From the NCBI RefSeq assembly GCF_014199625.1, contig NZ_JACHNY010000001.1, positions 992,001 through 1,056,000 of the forward strand: a DNA stretch of 64,000 bases, written 5' to 3'. The notes under the pieces were generated by a model, which saw nothing but the letters and a program-made list of their open reading frames with translations, was not told the origin of the DNA and did no database searches. The stretch's first letter is position 1; the number at the start of each line of letters is the position of its first letter. The stretch is from Sphingomonas abaci. GTDB taxonomy: Bacteria; Pseudomonadota; Alphaproteobacteria; Sphingomonadales; Sphingomonadaceae. The translations under genes and the position numbers were made by a program. This document shows, one piece after another, positions 45,633 through 54,755 of the stretch.

Positions 45633-46733
45633 TCACGGCCGCACCAGGCATCGCCCGGTCACGCGCACCGGGTCGCATTGCACGGTCGCGCCGCCGGGCA
45701 GCGTGACGGCATAATGCAGCCCCGCCGGGTCGGGAGCGCCGGGATAATAGTCGGTGCTGACCGCCTGCGCGCCGCTGGCCACCGCCGCCTTCGCCTTGGT
45801 CCAGTCGTGCGCGCGCGCCTCGACCGTATTGGCGTCGGTGCGGGTGCGGACGATCACGCCGGACTGCACCAGGCGGCGGATGCGATCGGCCTCGACGATC
45901 GGGTCCTGGACGATCTGCACCGCCGCGTCCGGATCAGCATCGTCGTACCAGCCGAACATCGCCCGCCCGCGCAGGCCGGGATGGCCCTGGCGGTAGGCCT
46001 CGGACACCGCGCGGCGCACGTCGAACAGGATGTAGACGCGGCCCCGCGCCGCCGCCAGCGTCGGCCAACCGCGCGTGCGGATCGCCTGGGCCAGGGTCGG
46101 CGCGCCGCCGCGCACCTCGTCCGGCGTGATCAGGCGGCGGCCGGGCAGGGCGCGGCGGATCTCCGCGTCCAGCGCGTCGAGCAGCCTGGGATCGTCGAGC
46201 GGCAGCGGCGCGGTGACGGCGCGGTCGCCGACCGTATCGGCGGCGTTGATCGTCAGCATGATCGGCAGATGGCCCGGATGCGCGCGCGACCAGGCATCGA
46301 CCGCGCCCAGGCAGCGGACCAGGGTGACGCAGCTCGAGCGATAGTCGAGATCGGGGATGTGCAGCACCTTATAGCCGGGCCTGCGCATCGCGGCCGGGTC
46401 GAAGCCGGTCCGCTCGCCCGCCGCCCGGGCCAGCCGCTCGCCCCGCGGATCGGCGTAGCGGCCCCCCGCCGGATCGGCGAAGATGTCGATCTCCAGCTGG
46501 CGGACGCCCCGGTCGAGCTGTTCGCCGAGCGGCAGGTGGTCGTACTCCAGCGCCGCGGCCAGCTTGGGCTCGCGGCGGCGCAGATCGGCCATCACCGCCG
46601 ACGGGATCCGCGCCTTGAAGCTGTTGTGCGAGCCCAGCACCTGGACATCGTTCATCCGCAGCGCCGGCTCCCGGTCCTGCGCCATGGCGGGGCCGGCGGT
46701 GAACAGCGCCGCCAGCGCGATCGCGCGGCGCAT
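45633..46733 (-). CDS. Secreted calcium-dependent phosphoinositide phospholipase C-like protein
   Basis: This 366-residue exported protein has a signal peptide (1-19, AMAQ). The body resembles the Ca2+-dependent phosphatidylinositol-PLC family: QVLGSHNSFK with the first catalytic His (H36), a GVRQLEIDIFADPAGG segment with acidic metal ligands, YKVLHIPDLDYRSSCVTLVRCL, and ARGRVYILFD. Family members cleave phosphodiester links of phosphoinositides or other glycerophospho-compounds; the bacterial substrate is not known. The start codon overlaps the stop of the upstream TonB receptor by one base (TGATG), so the enzyme and receptor are made together. The receptor may import the product. Confidence 0.8.
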   Translation of the reverse strand: MRRAIALAALFTAGPAMAQDREPALRMNDVQVLGSHNSFKARIPSAVMADLRRREPKLAAALEYDHLPLGEQLDRGVRQLEIDIFADPAGGRYADPRGERLARAAGERTGFDPAAMRRPGYKVLHIPDLDYRSSCVTLVRCLGAVDAWSRAHPGHLPIMLTINAADTVGDRAVTAPLPLDDPRLLDALDAEIRRALPGRRLITPDEVRGGAPTLAQAIRTRGWPTLAAARGRVYILFDVRRAVSEAYRQGHPGLRGRAMFGWYDDADPDAAVQIVQDPIVEADRIRRLVQSGVIVRTRTDANTVEARAHDWTKAKAAVASGAQAVSTDYYPGAPDPAGLHYAVTLPGGATVQCDPVRVTGRCLVRP

Positions 46734-49405
46734 CAGAACTCGGCCCGCACGCCGAACAGGATCGTCCGGCCGTAATAGTTGATCTCGCCGAAGCGCAGCC
46801 GGTTGTCGTTATAGCTGTCCTGATGCGCGCCGGCGATGTTGATGCCTTCCAGGCTGAAGGTCAGATTGTCGGCGGCGCGCACCGACAGCTGTCCGTCCAG
46901 CGATCCGAAGGCCGCCACATAAGTCGGCGCCTGCACCGTGCTGCCGGTACCCGACAGGTACTTGTCGCGCCAGACATAGGAGAGCCGCGCCGAGATCGGC
47001 CCCTTGTCGTAGAAGCCCACCAGGTTGAAGCTGTTCTTCGACAAGCCGATCAGCTGGTCGCGGATCGTGCGAGAGCCGGCGGTATAGTCCGCGCTGACCT
47101 CGGCATGGGTATAGCTGCCCTGCACGCCCAGCCCGTCGAACGGGGCGGGCAGGAAGGTGAAGACCTGGCTGTAGGCGGCTTCCGCGCCATAGACCTTGGC
47201 ATTTCCGCCGTTCACCGAACTGGACAGGCGGACGATGCCGCGTCCCGGAATGGTGATCTCGGTGTTCGACTGGGTGATGTAATCGTCCATCGCCTTGTAG
47301 AAGACCGCGCCCGACAGCATCCCCGAGGGCGCGAAATACCATTCCAGCGACCCGTCGAACTGGGTGGCGAGGAACGGCACGAGCTGCGGATTGCCGCCGC
47401 TGGCGGTCGGCGCGTCGGTCGACACGGTGATGCGCGGCGCGGTGTCGGTGACGTTGGGGCGGGTCAGCACCCGGCTGGCGGCCAGACGCCCGACCAGTTT
47501 CTGCGTCAGGTCGGCGCGCAGGTTGAAGCTGGGCAGGACATTGTCGAACGTCTTGGGATAGCTGACCGGCGTGGCGCTGTTGCCGGCGGTCAGCGTGCCG
47601 CTGGCGACCTGGTCGGTATGGACGTAGCGAACGCCCAGATTGCCGCTGACCGCCACCGTGCCGGCGTCGAACTGATAGTCGGCGCGGACATAGCCGGCGG
47701 CGATCTTTTCCGACACGACGAAGGACGAACGACGATCGGCATTGGTCAGCGGCGCATTGGCGACGGCGGGCGTGAAGAAGGCGCCGACATAGGCGGCGGT
47801 CGACGGCACCAGCCAGGTGCGGAAGGCATCGCCGTCGACGCCCTTCAGGAAATCGCCGTACGGCAGCGGCTCATAGGCCGCGGCGCCGAGGCTTCCCAAC
47901 GTCGCGCCGGCCGGCGGGTTGACGATGAAGTCGCGGCGGAAATAGTCGCGCTTGCGCCAGTGATACTCGCCACCCGCCGCCAGCTTCGCCAGGACACCGT
48001 CGAAGTCGCGACCCACGTCCGCCCGCGCGAAGACGTCCCAGTCCTTGCTGTCCTTGGGCGCGACGTTGAACTGGTAGAGCTTGTAATTGGCGGGATTGGT
48101 GACGTCGACCGGCGTGGTGAAGGTCGGCAGCATCTGATAGCCGCCGCTCGCGTCATAGGTCAGCGGCGCGGTGAAGAAGGCGCGGCTGCGCACCGTCCCG
48201 GTCGCATAGTCGGGATGATAGCTGTGCGCCGCCGACCAGTTGACATTGGCGGTGAGGTGCCAACGATCCGGGTTCCAGGCCTGTTTAAGCCCGATGCTCA
48301 GCAGGTCGTGACGGTTGAGGCTATATTCGCGTGACGCCATGAAGCGGGCATTGGCGATCGTCGCCTTGGTGATCGTGTCGCCGACCACGGTGTAGCCCGG
48401 CTGGATCACCGTGCCGGGATCATCGGGATAGATGTCGAGGCCGAACTCGTCATAGGCCACGTCCAGCCGGGTCGCGATCACGTCCAGCGTCGTCTGGAGT
48501 TCGGCGCTGGGCTGCCACTGGGCGGAGACGATGCCGGCGATGCGCTTGCGATCCTCGGTCTCGACGGTCGGCCGGGTGCGCGTCGGCGAATAGAGGCCGG
48601 CGGGCACGCCGCCCGCCGCCGGCGCGGTGTAGCGGTTCAGCAGCCAGCCGAAGTTCATGAATCGGTCGTTGCGGACCGCCTTGCCCCAATATTGCGCGCC
48701 GGCCAGGATGCCGAAGGTGCCGGCATCGTTCTTCGCGCTGGTCAGCACGGTGACGTTGGGCCGCACCTCCTTGGTCTGGCCGGTATAGGTGCCGCGCATG
48801 TTGATCGTCGTCTTGCTGCCGACCTCCAGCGGGCGGAAGGTCTTGACGTCGATATTGCCGCCTAGCGCGCCCTCGGTCATGTCGGCGGTCGGCGTCTTCA
48901 CCACGTCGATGCTGGACGTGAACTCGGCCGGCAGCATCTCGAAGCGGAACTGCCGCCCGGCGGCGCCGCCATTCTCGATCAGGTCGTTGATCGCGACCGT
49001 GCGACCGTTGAGCAGCGTGTTCTGGAATTGCGGCCCCAGCCCGCGCACGCTGACATAGAGGCCCTCTCCGCGCGGGCGGGTGATCGCCACGCCGGGCACC
49101 AACTGGAGCGCCTCGGCGACGTTCTGGGTCGGGAACTTGCCGATATCGGTCGAGCTGATCGAATCGACGCCGTACGCCGCGCGCCGCTTCGTCTCGATGC
49201 CGGCCGCCAGGCTGCGCGCATAGGTGCCGTTGACGACGATCTCGTCGCCCTCGCCGGCTGCCGCCGGGTCGGTGGCGGCGGCGGCCGCGCCGGCGGCGGT
49301 TTCGGACGCGACGCTGGCCTGCGCCTGCGCCTGCGCAACGGTCGCGACGCCGGTCGACAGCATGAGCGTCACCGACGCCCGGAACAGGCGGTTGCTAAAG
49401 GTCAT
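46733..49405 (-). CDS. TonB-dependent receptor (TIGR01782-like)
   Basis: This 890-residue outer-membrane receptor has a signal peptide (1-26, VAQA) and an Ala-rich linker with DEIVVNGTYARSL. The plug has the form of the Xanthomonas/Caulobacter TonB group (VDSISSTDIGKFPTQNVAEALQLVPGV, RGLGPQFQNTLLNGRTVA, EMLPAEFTSSIDVVKTPTADMTEGALGGNI). The barrel is long and ends TILFGVRAEF. This subgroup often imports carbohydrate or carbohydrate-phosphate compounds. Its stop overlaps the start of a secreted PLC-like enzyme gene, strongly suggesting uptake of the product of that enzyme. The ATG at 49405 has GGGGA upstream; upstream extension is excluded. Confidence 0.92.
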   Translation of the reverse strand: MTFSNRLFRASVTLMLSTGVATVAQAQAQASVASETAAGAAAAATDPAAAGEGDEIVVNGTYARSLAAGIETKRRAAYGVDSISSTDIGKFPTQNVAEALQLVPGVAITRPRGEGLYVSVRGLGPQFQNTLLNGRTVAINDLIENGGAAGRQFRFEMLPAEFTSSIDVVKTPTADMTEGALGGNIDVKTFRPLEVGSKTTINMRGTYTGQTKEVRPNVTVLTSAKNDAGTFGILAGAQYWGKAVRNDRFMNFGWLLNRYTAPAAGGVPAGLYSPTRTRPTVETEDRKRIAGIVSAQWQPSAELQTTLDVIATRLDVAYDEFGLDIYPDDPGTVIQPGYTVVGDTITKATIANARFMASREYSLNRHDLLSIGLKQAWNPDRWHLTANVNWSAAHSYHPDYATGTVRSRAFFTAPLTYDASGGYQMLPTFTTPVDVTNPANYKLYQFNVAPKDSKDWDVFARADVGRDFDGVLAKLAAGGEYHWRKRDYFRRDFIVNPPAGATLGSLGAAAYEPLPYGDFLKGVDGDAFRTWLVPSTAAYVGAFFTPAVANAPLTNADRRSSFVVSEKIAAGYVRADYQFDAGTVAVSGNLGVRYVHTDQVASGTLTAGNSATPVSYPKTFDNVLPSFNLRADLTQKLVGRLAASRVLTRPNVTDTAPRITVSTDAPTASGGNPQLVPFLATQFDGSLEWYFAPSGMLSGAVFYKAMDDYITQSNTEITIPGRGIVRLSSSVNGGNAKVYGAEAAYSQVFTFLPAPFDGLGVQGSYTHAEVSADYTAGSRTIRDQLIGLSKNSFNLVGFYDKGPISARLSYVWRDKYLSGTGSTVQAPTYVAAFGSLDGQLSVRAADNLTFSLEGINIAGAHQDSYNDNRLRFGEINYYGRTILFGVRAEF

Positions 49406-49570
49406 GGTGATGAAGTCCCCTTGCGGCATGTTTGCCGTTCGTGCGGGGCGCTTAGGATCGGTCTGTGTAGTTCCGGCGACGCTTTTGCGACGCGCGGATG
49501 ACAGCGGGCAATAGCATCCGAAATCGATGCGCATCCGTCACGGCGCAGGCGCAACCCGCCGTCGCCGAAC

Positions 49571-49597
49571 AAAAAAAGGCCCCCGCGAACGGAGGCC
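49571..49597 (-). terminator. Rho-independent terminator after TonB receptor (49649)
   Basis: The stem GGCCTCCG/CGGGGGCC (one T-G pair) has a TTCG-type loop, followed on the minus strand by seven T. It lies 52 bases after the receptor stop. It separates this receptor from the receptor-phospholipase pair downstream. Confidence 0.88.
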
Positions 49598-49648
49598 CGA
49601 TGATCCGGCCGGAGCGTCGCCGCCCCGGCCGATGGTCATGATCGGCGC

Positions 49649-52600
49649 TTAGAAGCCGAACTTCACGCCCGCGCGGAACGAACGGCCATAGATGCCCTCG
49701 CCGCCCTGGATCGGGTTGTAGAGATAGGCGCCGTACGTCGCCGGATCGATCGGCGGCAGGTCGTTCAGCAGGTTCAGGACGTTGACGTAGAACGAGAACT
49801 TGTCCGTCACCTTGACCGTGCCGACCATGTCGACGGTGATGTAGCCCTTCACGTTGCAGGGCAGGTAATCGACGCCCAGGCTGCAATCGCCGCGCACGCC
49901 GCCCTGGTCCTCCGCCGACAGGTTATAGCCCGCCGTGTAGTTGACCGTGGTGCTGAGCGTATAGGCATCGGCCAGCTCGAACGTGTTGGTCACGTTGGCG
50001 CGCCACCGCGGCGTGCCCGAACCCGCGGTCAGGTTGTAGTTGCCGAGCGTGCCGACATACTTCTCCTTGGTGCCGTCCGGGAAGGTCGTGCTGAGGTCGA
50101 GCAGCACGCTGCCCTCGCCCGACACGGTCCAGCGGAAATTGTCGGAGAAGGGTACGCGCACGGTGCCGCCGATATCGATGCCCTGCGAGTGGATCGTGTT
50201 GGCGTTGATCAGCTGCGACCGCACGAAGGCGATGCGCGGCGTCGCATTCTCGAAGCCGACGCCCGGCGCGTCCGGGATGACCTCATAGCCGGCCGGGATC
50301 GCCTGGCCGCTATAATAGGCCGCCAGCGCCGGGGCGTTGGACGGCTGGGTGATCGCGCCCGTCTTCTTGATGTCGAAGAAATCGACCGTGAAGCTGACGT
50401 TGCGGATTGGCTCGAACACCGCGCCGGCGGTGAAGCTGCGCGACTTCTCCGGGTCCAGATTCTGGCTGGCGAGCGTCGTCTGCCCATAGCTGCCGCTGCG
50501 GATATAGGTCGGGCACGACTGGAAGGTCGCGACCGTACAGCCATATTGCGCCAGATAGGTGTCGTTGAAAATGCCGGCGTTGTTGTTCACGTAACCCGTG
50601 GTCGGCAGGGCGTTGGCCTCGCCGAAGCTGGGGATGCGGAAACCGCGCGACCAGGTGCCACGAATGGCGAGCTGGCGGATCGGCGTGAACTTCGCGCCGA
50701 TCTTGGGCGAGAAGTTGCTCTGGCCCGACGAGTAGTGATCGTAGCGGCCCGACGCGTTGACCAGGAACTGCTCGACGATCGGCACCTGCACTTCGCCGAA
50801 GGCCGAGGTGACGGTGCGGTTGCCCTCGGTGCCGAAGGCGTTGATCGTGAAGTAGCGCTGGGTCGGCCCGTTGATGTCGGAGTTCGCCGAGGGGGCGTTG
50901 ACCGCCTCGTAGAAGACCGAGCCGCCGAGCGCGAGCTGGACCGGACCGCCCGGCAGGTTGAACAGCGCCTTGGACACGCTGGCCTGCGCCTGGAACAGGT
51001 CCGAGCTGGAGTCGACGATGTTGGTCGGCGTCAGGTAATCGCGCACCGTCTGGCTGTTCTGCGACGGATCGCGGAAGTTGTAGCTGCCGTCGTTGATCAC
51101 ATCGAGCAGGTGCTGGATGTAGACATAGCCGCTCTGCGTGCGACGCAGGTCGCTGTGCATCGCGGTCAGGTCGACGCGATAGTCCCAGTCGCCGAACACG
51201 GTGCCGTTGACGCCCGCGGCGGCGCGGTAGACGCGGTTGCGGGTCGCGTTGGACACGGTCGTGTCGGGCAGGAAGCCAAGGAGCTGCGCGACCTGGCCCT
51301 GGGCGGCGAACGGATTGTTCGGGTTCAGGCGGCCGGTGGTCGCATCGCAGGTCGGGGTGCCGCGCGGGCAGACATAGACCGGCAGGAACAGCGGCGACGA
51401 GCCGGGGAAGAAGGTCGCGGCGTTCGACGAGGTCGAATATTGCGGGAAGAGGATGCCGGCCGGCGCGTTGCCGCGGATGGTCGACGGATTGCCGGTATAG
51501 CTCGACGTCGCCTGCTGGAAGTTCACTTCCAGATAGGCTTCCGACGAGTCACCCAGCTTGCCGGTGAAGCGGGCCGAGCCGCCGAACCGCTCGATCTTCG
51601 GCGCGACGACGCCGTAGCGGTTGGTCCAGTCCTCTTGGCAGACCGTGGTCGGCACCGTCGCGTTGGGATTGGCACCGGACGAATTGCGGATGTCGTTCAG
51701 GTCGGCAGCCGACGGCGAGAAGGGCGTGCCGTTGAGGCAGCCATTGGTCAGGAGCTGATAGCGCGAGCCGGCGACCCCCGTCACCGTGGTGCCCGCGACC
51801 GTCGCCGGGCGGACATAGAAGTTCGCGCCCGCCTGGGTGCCGGTATTCTCCAGCCGGCCGTCCTGGCCGAGACCGTAGATCGTGTCGTTCGGGCCGCCGG
51901 TGCCGACGCCGCGCTTGTCGTCCGAGTTGAACGGATAGGGCAGGTCGCGGTTGTAGACGGCTTCGCTGCGATAATAGAAGCCGCTGATATAGGCGTTGTA
52001 GCCCTTCTCATCCAGGTCGCCGGTGCCGGCAGTCAGGGTCAGGCGCTGATTGGCCGCGACGCCGCGCTGGCTGATGCCGGCCTCGGCGCGACCAATGATG
52101 CCGTTGAACTTGCGCTTGGTGATGATGTTCACCACGCCCGCGATCGCGTCCGCGCCGTAGCTCGACGATGCGCCGTCGCGCAGCACCTCGATCCGGTCGA
52201 CGATGTCGTCGGGGATGGTGTTCAGGTCGACGAAGTTGCGCGTCGCGTCGTCGGCGAGCGGGTAATAGGCGGCGCGCAGGCCGTCGAACAGCACCAGGGT
52301 CGAGTTGGTCGACAGGCCACGCAGCGACACCGCCGACGCACCGCCGGCGAAGGCGCCATTGGCGGTGAACGAGTTGGTCAGCGCCGGGCCGTTGTTCGAG
52401 GCCAGCGACTGGATCGCGCTCTGGATGGTGGTGATGCCGCGCTGGTCGAGATTCTCGGTGGTGATCGTGGTCACCGGCGACGGCGTCGCCGCATCGGTCT
52501 GGCGGAACAGCGAGCCGGTCACGACGATCTCGCCGCCATCGCCCGCCGCGCCGGAGGTCGCGCGGCCTTGCGCGTCGGTCGCGGTCTGGACCTGGGTGGC

Positions 52601-52738
52601 GGGATTGTCGGCGGCGCGGTTCTCGGCATTGTCGGCCGCGGCCGGCACGGTCTGCGCGGCGGCCGACAGGCTGCCGAGCGCCAGCACCAGCGGTGCGGCG
52701 GTGGCCATCAGGAAGGTGTTTCGCGTGAGGCGATGCAT
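49649..52738 (-). CDS. Large TonB-dependent receptor
   Basis: This 1029-residue outer-membrane receptor has a signal peptide (1-30, ending SAAAQ), a long linker, and GEIVVTGSLFRQ at the TonB box. The plug domain has ITTIQSAIQSLASNNGPAL, AVSLRGLSTNSTLVLFDGLRAAYYP, RIEVLRDGASSSYGADAIAGVVNIITK. The barrel has several Cys pairs (PTCDATTGR, CTVATFQSCP, GDCSLGVDYLPCN) that may form disulfides. The C-terminus is FRAGVKFGF. The plug style LRDGASSSYGADAIAGVVN is typical of carbohydrate/peptide TonB receptors. It starts with GGGGA upstream at 52738 and ends in a strong terminator, so it is monocistronic. An FNR-type palindrome lies 62 bases upstream of the start. Confidence 0.92.
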   Translation of the reverse strand: MHRLTRNTFLMATAAPLVLALGSLSAAAQTVPAAADNAENRAADNPATQVQTATDAQGRATSGAAGDGGEIVVTGSLFRQTDAATPSPVTTITTENLDQRGITTIQSAIQSLASNNGPALTNSFTANGAFAGGASAVSLRGLSTNSTLVLFDGLRAAYYPLADDATRNFVDLNTIPDDIVDRIEVLRDGASSSYGADAIAGVVNIITKRKFNGIIGRAEAGISQRGVAANQRLTLTAGTGDLDEKGYNAYISGFYYRSEAVYNRDLPYPFNSDDKRGVGTGGPNDTIYGLGQDGRLENTGTQAGANFYVRPATVAGTTVTGVAGSRYQLLTNGCLNGTPFSPSAADLNDIRNSSGANPNATVPTTVCQEDWTNRYGVVAPKIERFGGSARFTGKLGDSSEAYLEVNFQQATSSYTGNPSTIRGNAPAGILFPQYSTSSNAATFFPGSSPLFLPVYVCPRGTPTCDATTGRLNPNNPFAAQGQVAQLLGFLPDTTVSNATRNRVYRAAAGVNGTVFGDWDYRVDLTAMHSDLRRTQSGYVYIQHLLDVINDGSYNFRDPSQNSQTVRDYLTPTNIVDSSSDLFQAQASVSKALFNLPGGPVQLALGGSVFYEAVNAPSANSDINGPTQRYFTINAFGTEGNRTVTSAFGEVQVPIVEQFLVNASGRYDHYSSGQSNFSPKIGAKFTPIRQLAIRGTWSRGFRIPSFGEANALPTTGYVNNNAGIFNDTYLAQYGCTVATFQSCPTYIRSGSYGQTTLASQNLDPEKSRSFTAGAVFEPIRNVSFTVDFFDIKKTGAITQPSNAPALAAYYSGQAIPAGYEVIPDAPGVGFENATPRIAFVRSQLINANTIHSQGIDIGGTVRVPFSDNFRWTVSGEGSVLLDLSTTFPDGTKEKYVGTLGNYNLTAGSGTPRWRANVTNTFELADAYTLSTTVNYTAGYNLSAEDQGGVRGDCSLGVDYLPCNVKGYITVDMVGTVKVTDKFSFYVNVLNLLNDLPPIDPATYGAYLYNPIQGGEGIYGRSFRAGVKFGF

Positions 52739-53297
52739 GGCGATTGTCCCCTTGGCTTCCCACCCTGTTGGATCGGGAAGAATGTCAGACCGACGAACAT
52801 TGATTTGAATCAAGTCGCTGGTTCTGCGGGGAAACTTGCCGTCCGTGCCGGACAGGGACAAGCTAGCGCGTCAGCCTTTATGACGTTTTCGCGATCATGT
52901 CATAAAAGAACAACGATCTATGATAGATTTGCCTGCGCCGCCCGGGAGCCATGCGCCACCGCCCTTGCGCACCGCACAATCGCCCGGATCATAGCATTGG
53001 TTCGACGGACTTAATTCGATCGGTTCGCGTCGACACCCGGCGTTGACAAGGACTGATTCGGATCAGGTTTTCGCCTGACGGCCAGTCCTGATCCAGAACG
53101 CTCCAGTGTTGACCCCCCGTGCGCATCTTCCCGTCCCGCCGACGAACCCGACAAGTACAGCAGCATATATGACCCTGTATCCTTAATGTCTCACCCGTCC
53201 CGAACCGGGCCTGATGGTGCGTAGTTCATATGGACGACGAGGCCGGCAGACCGTACAAGCAGACCGTCGGGATATTGCCGCGCCATGGGGGGCCCGC
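52739..53297. promoter_or_regulatory. Divergent regulatory region rich in dyad symmetry, 559 bp
   Basis: Between the TonB receptor and the PEP-CTERM gene I see five symmetric elements: the FNR-type box at 52800-52813; TTTATGAC/GTCATAAA arms at 52877-52906; the 13-bp ATCTATGATAGAT at 52916-52928; CTGAT-N4-ATCAG at 53053-53066; and GGATCAGG...CCTGATCC at 53060-53094. There is no gene I can support. The region is more AT-rich than its surroundings. Confidence 0.6.
52800..52813. promoter_or_regulatory. Perfect FNR/FixK-type box TTGAT-N4-ATCAA
   Basis: TTGATTTGAATCAA matches the full FNR/FixK consensus on both arms. It is 62 bases upstream of the TonB receptor start codon on the minus strand, compatible with activation or repression of that gene. 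An FNR/FixK-type regulator is inferred; none is encoded in the window. Confidence 0.65.
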
Positions 53298-54041
53298 ATG
53301 ATCCGGAAACCTTCACTTTGGCCGCGTGTTGATATGAGAATGACTATGGGGCGCAGGAAAAGGACGCGCAGGACCGTCTCGGTCCACACACGGCAACGCC
53401 GGTTTGTGCGCCGGCTGGCATGGACGCTTTCCACCCTGTCGCTCTTGGCGATGGTCCCCGTCGTCGTCTCCGACCATGGCCGGCAGATGGCCAGCGCGGT
53501 GGCCGCGGCGCTTGCCGATCCCGCCGCGCTGCTCGACCAGCGCTCGCCCGGCGCGCGCGCGGCCGGCGCGCTGACCCAGACCAAGCAGCGTCGCCTCGCC
53601 AGCCGCACCGGCCATGCGCGCGAGCCGTTCGTCCCGGTCGAACGCGTGCTCGCCGGCGAGCGCCGCCGACCGGGTGACGGCGCCAACATCCCGGGCTTCG
53701 TGCCGGCGGGCGGGGTCGAGACGCCCCTGCCTGGCGACGCCCCGCCGCCGGTCGAGACCGCCTTCCTGCCGAGCCCTGGCGCCACCGGCGCCGGGGGTGG
53801 CGGCGCCTCGGTGCCGGTCGCTCCGATCATCGGCGGCAACGGCGGCGGCACCGGCATCGGTGGGGGCGGCGGGAGCGGCGGTTCGACGCCCAGCCCCACG
53901 CCGACGCCGACGCCCGAACCTTCGCCCGTGCCCGAGCCGGCGACCTGGCTGCTGACGCTGACCGGCTTCACGGCGCTGGCCCTGGCGCTGCGCCGCCGCG
54001 TCCGCCACCCTGTCGAACAGGTCCGGCCGGACCAGGCGTGA
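53298..54041 (+). CDS. PEP-CTERM sorting-domain protein
   Basis: This 247-residue protein has a basic N-terminus and a hydrophobic segment (about 40-57) that may be an unusual signal or anchor. A Gly- and Pro-rich low-complexity middle (GGNGGGTGIGGGGGSGG, then SPTPTPTPEPSP) leads to a C-terminal PEP-CTERM signal: VPEPATW (211-217), a hydrophobic stretch and an Arg cluster (RRR), followed by a 13-residue tail. PEP-CTERM proteins are cleaved by an exosortase and usually linked with exopolysaccharide; no exosortase is in the window. Start: ATG at 53298 has GGGGG five bases upstream, though several later ATGs are possible. The stop overlaps the next gene. Confidence 0.72.
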   Translation: MIRKPSLWPRVDMRMTMGRRKRTRRTVSVHTRQRRFVRRLAWTLSTLSLLAMVPVVVSDHGRQMASAVAAALADPAALLDQRSPGARAAGALTQTKQRRLASRTGHAREPFVPVERVLAGERRRPGDGANIPGFVPAGGVETPLPGDAPPPVETAFLPSPGATGAGGGGASVPVAPIIGGNGGGTGIGGGGGSGGSTPSPTPTPTPEPSPVPEPATWLLTLTGFTALALALRRRVRHPVEQVRPDQA

Positions 54042-54673
54042 TGGGCCGGCTCGCGTGGCTGGTCGTGGCCGCGCCGGTGCTGGCGCTGGCCTATCTGGCC
54101 TTCGCGCCTGATCGCGCGCCGATCGCGCGGCCGACCGCCGAGCAGCCTTATCACCGCGCCGAGGGGCGGCTGGTCTTCGCCCCGGACAAGGTGCCAATGC
54201 TGGCGCTGCCCGACGGATCGCACCGTCGCGTGCTGAGCGTGCTCGACATCCCCCAGGCGATGCATTTCGGCGATTATGTCTGGAACGACGCGAACGTGCC
54301 GGCCGGCCCGGTATGGGTGCGCGTCGACCTGGGCCGGCAGATCCTGTCGGTGTTCCGGGCCGGGCACGAGATCGGCTCGGCGGTGATCCTCTACGGCACC
54401 GACGGGATGCCGACGCCGATCGGCGTTTTTCCGATCAAGGCCAAGGCGGCCGAGCATGAGTCGAGCCTGTACGAGGCGTCGATGCCCTTCATGCTCCGGC
54501 TGACCGATGACGGGGTGGCGATCCATGCCAGCCTGGTCCAGCGCGGCTCGGCGACGCATGGCTGTGTCGGCGTTCCGGAAAGCTTCGCCCGCAAGCTGTT
54601 CGCGCAGGTGAAGCTGGGCGACCCGGTGGCGATCCTGCCCGCCGGGGCGCAAGCCTCCGCCAAAGAGGCTTAA
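54041..54673 (+). CDS. L,D-transpeptidase (YkuD-like)
   Basis: This 210-residue protein has an N-terminal membrane span or uncleaved signal (about 4-22) and a YkuD domain. VRVDLGRQILSVFRAG, TPIGVFPIKAK and the catalytic region IHAS (H162) ... THGCVGVP (C175 as nucleophile, H173) follow the family pattern H-x(n)-[ST]HGC. The residue after the nucleophile segment, usually Arg or Asn, is Gly177 here. Such enzymes crosslink peptidoglycan stem peptides or attach lipoproteins. Its ATG overlaps the stop of the PEP-CTERM gene by one base (TGATG; a GTG one codon earlier is also possible), so the two proteins are coexpressed. Confidence 0.85.
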   Translation: MGRLAWLVVAAPVLALAYLAFAPDRAPIARPTAEQPYHRAEGRLVFAPDKVPMLALPDGSHRRVLSVLDIPQAMHFGDYVWNDANVPAGPVWVRVDLGRQILSVFRAGHEIGSAVILYGTDGMPTPIGVFPIKAKAAEHESSLYEASMPFMLRLTDDGVAIHASLVQRGSATHGCVGVPESFARKLFAQVKLGDPVAILPAGAQASAKEA

Positions 54674-54755
54674 TTTCGGCCTAACCACCGCCGGGAACCC
54701 GGTGCTTACGCCTATCATGAGATGAGGGACCATCATCCATGAGAGGTCTGCATCG

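Noticed and set aside
46809..48334. Several other long frames opposite the receptor genes (such as 46823-48334)
   Set aside because: Each is antisense to a gene with clear motifs and has the Arg/Gly-rich composition of GC-driven shadows.
50189..53014. A very long open frame of about 940 codons on the plus strand opposite the large TonB receptor
   Set aside because: It is antisense to a well-supported receptor gene, is highly Arg/Gly/Ala-rich and shows no family motif; high GC content makes long antisense frames common.
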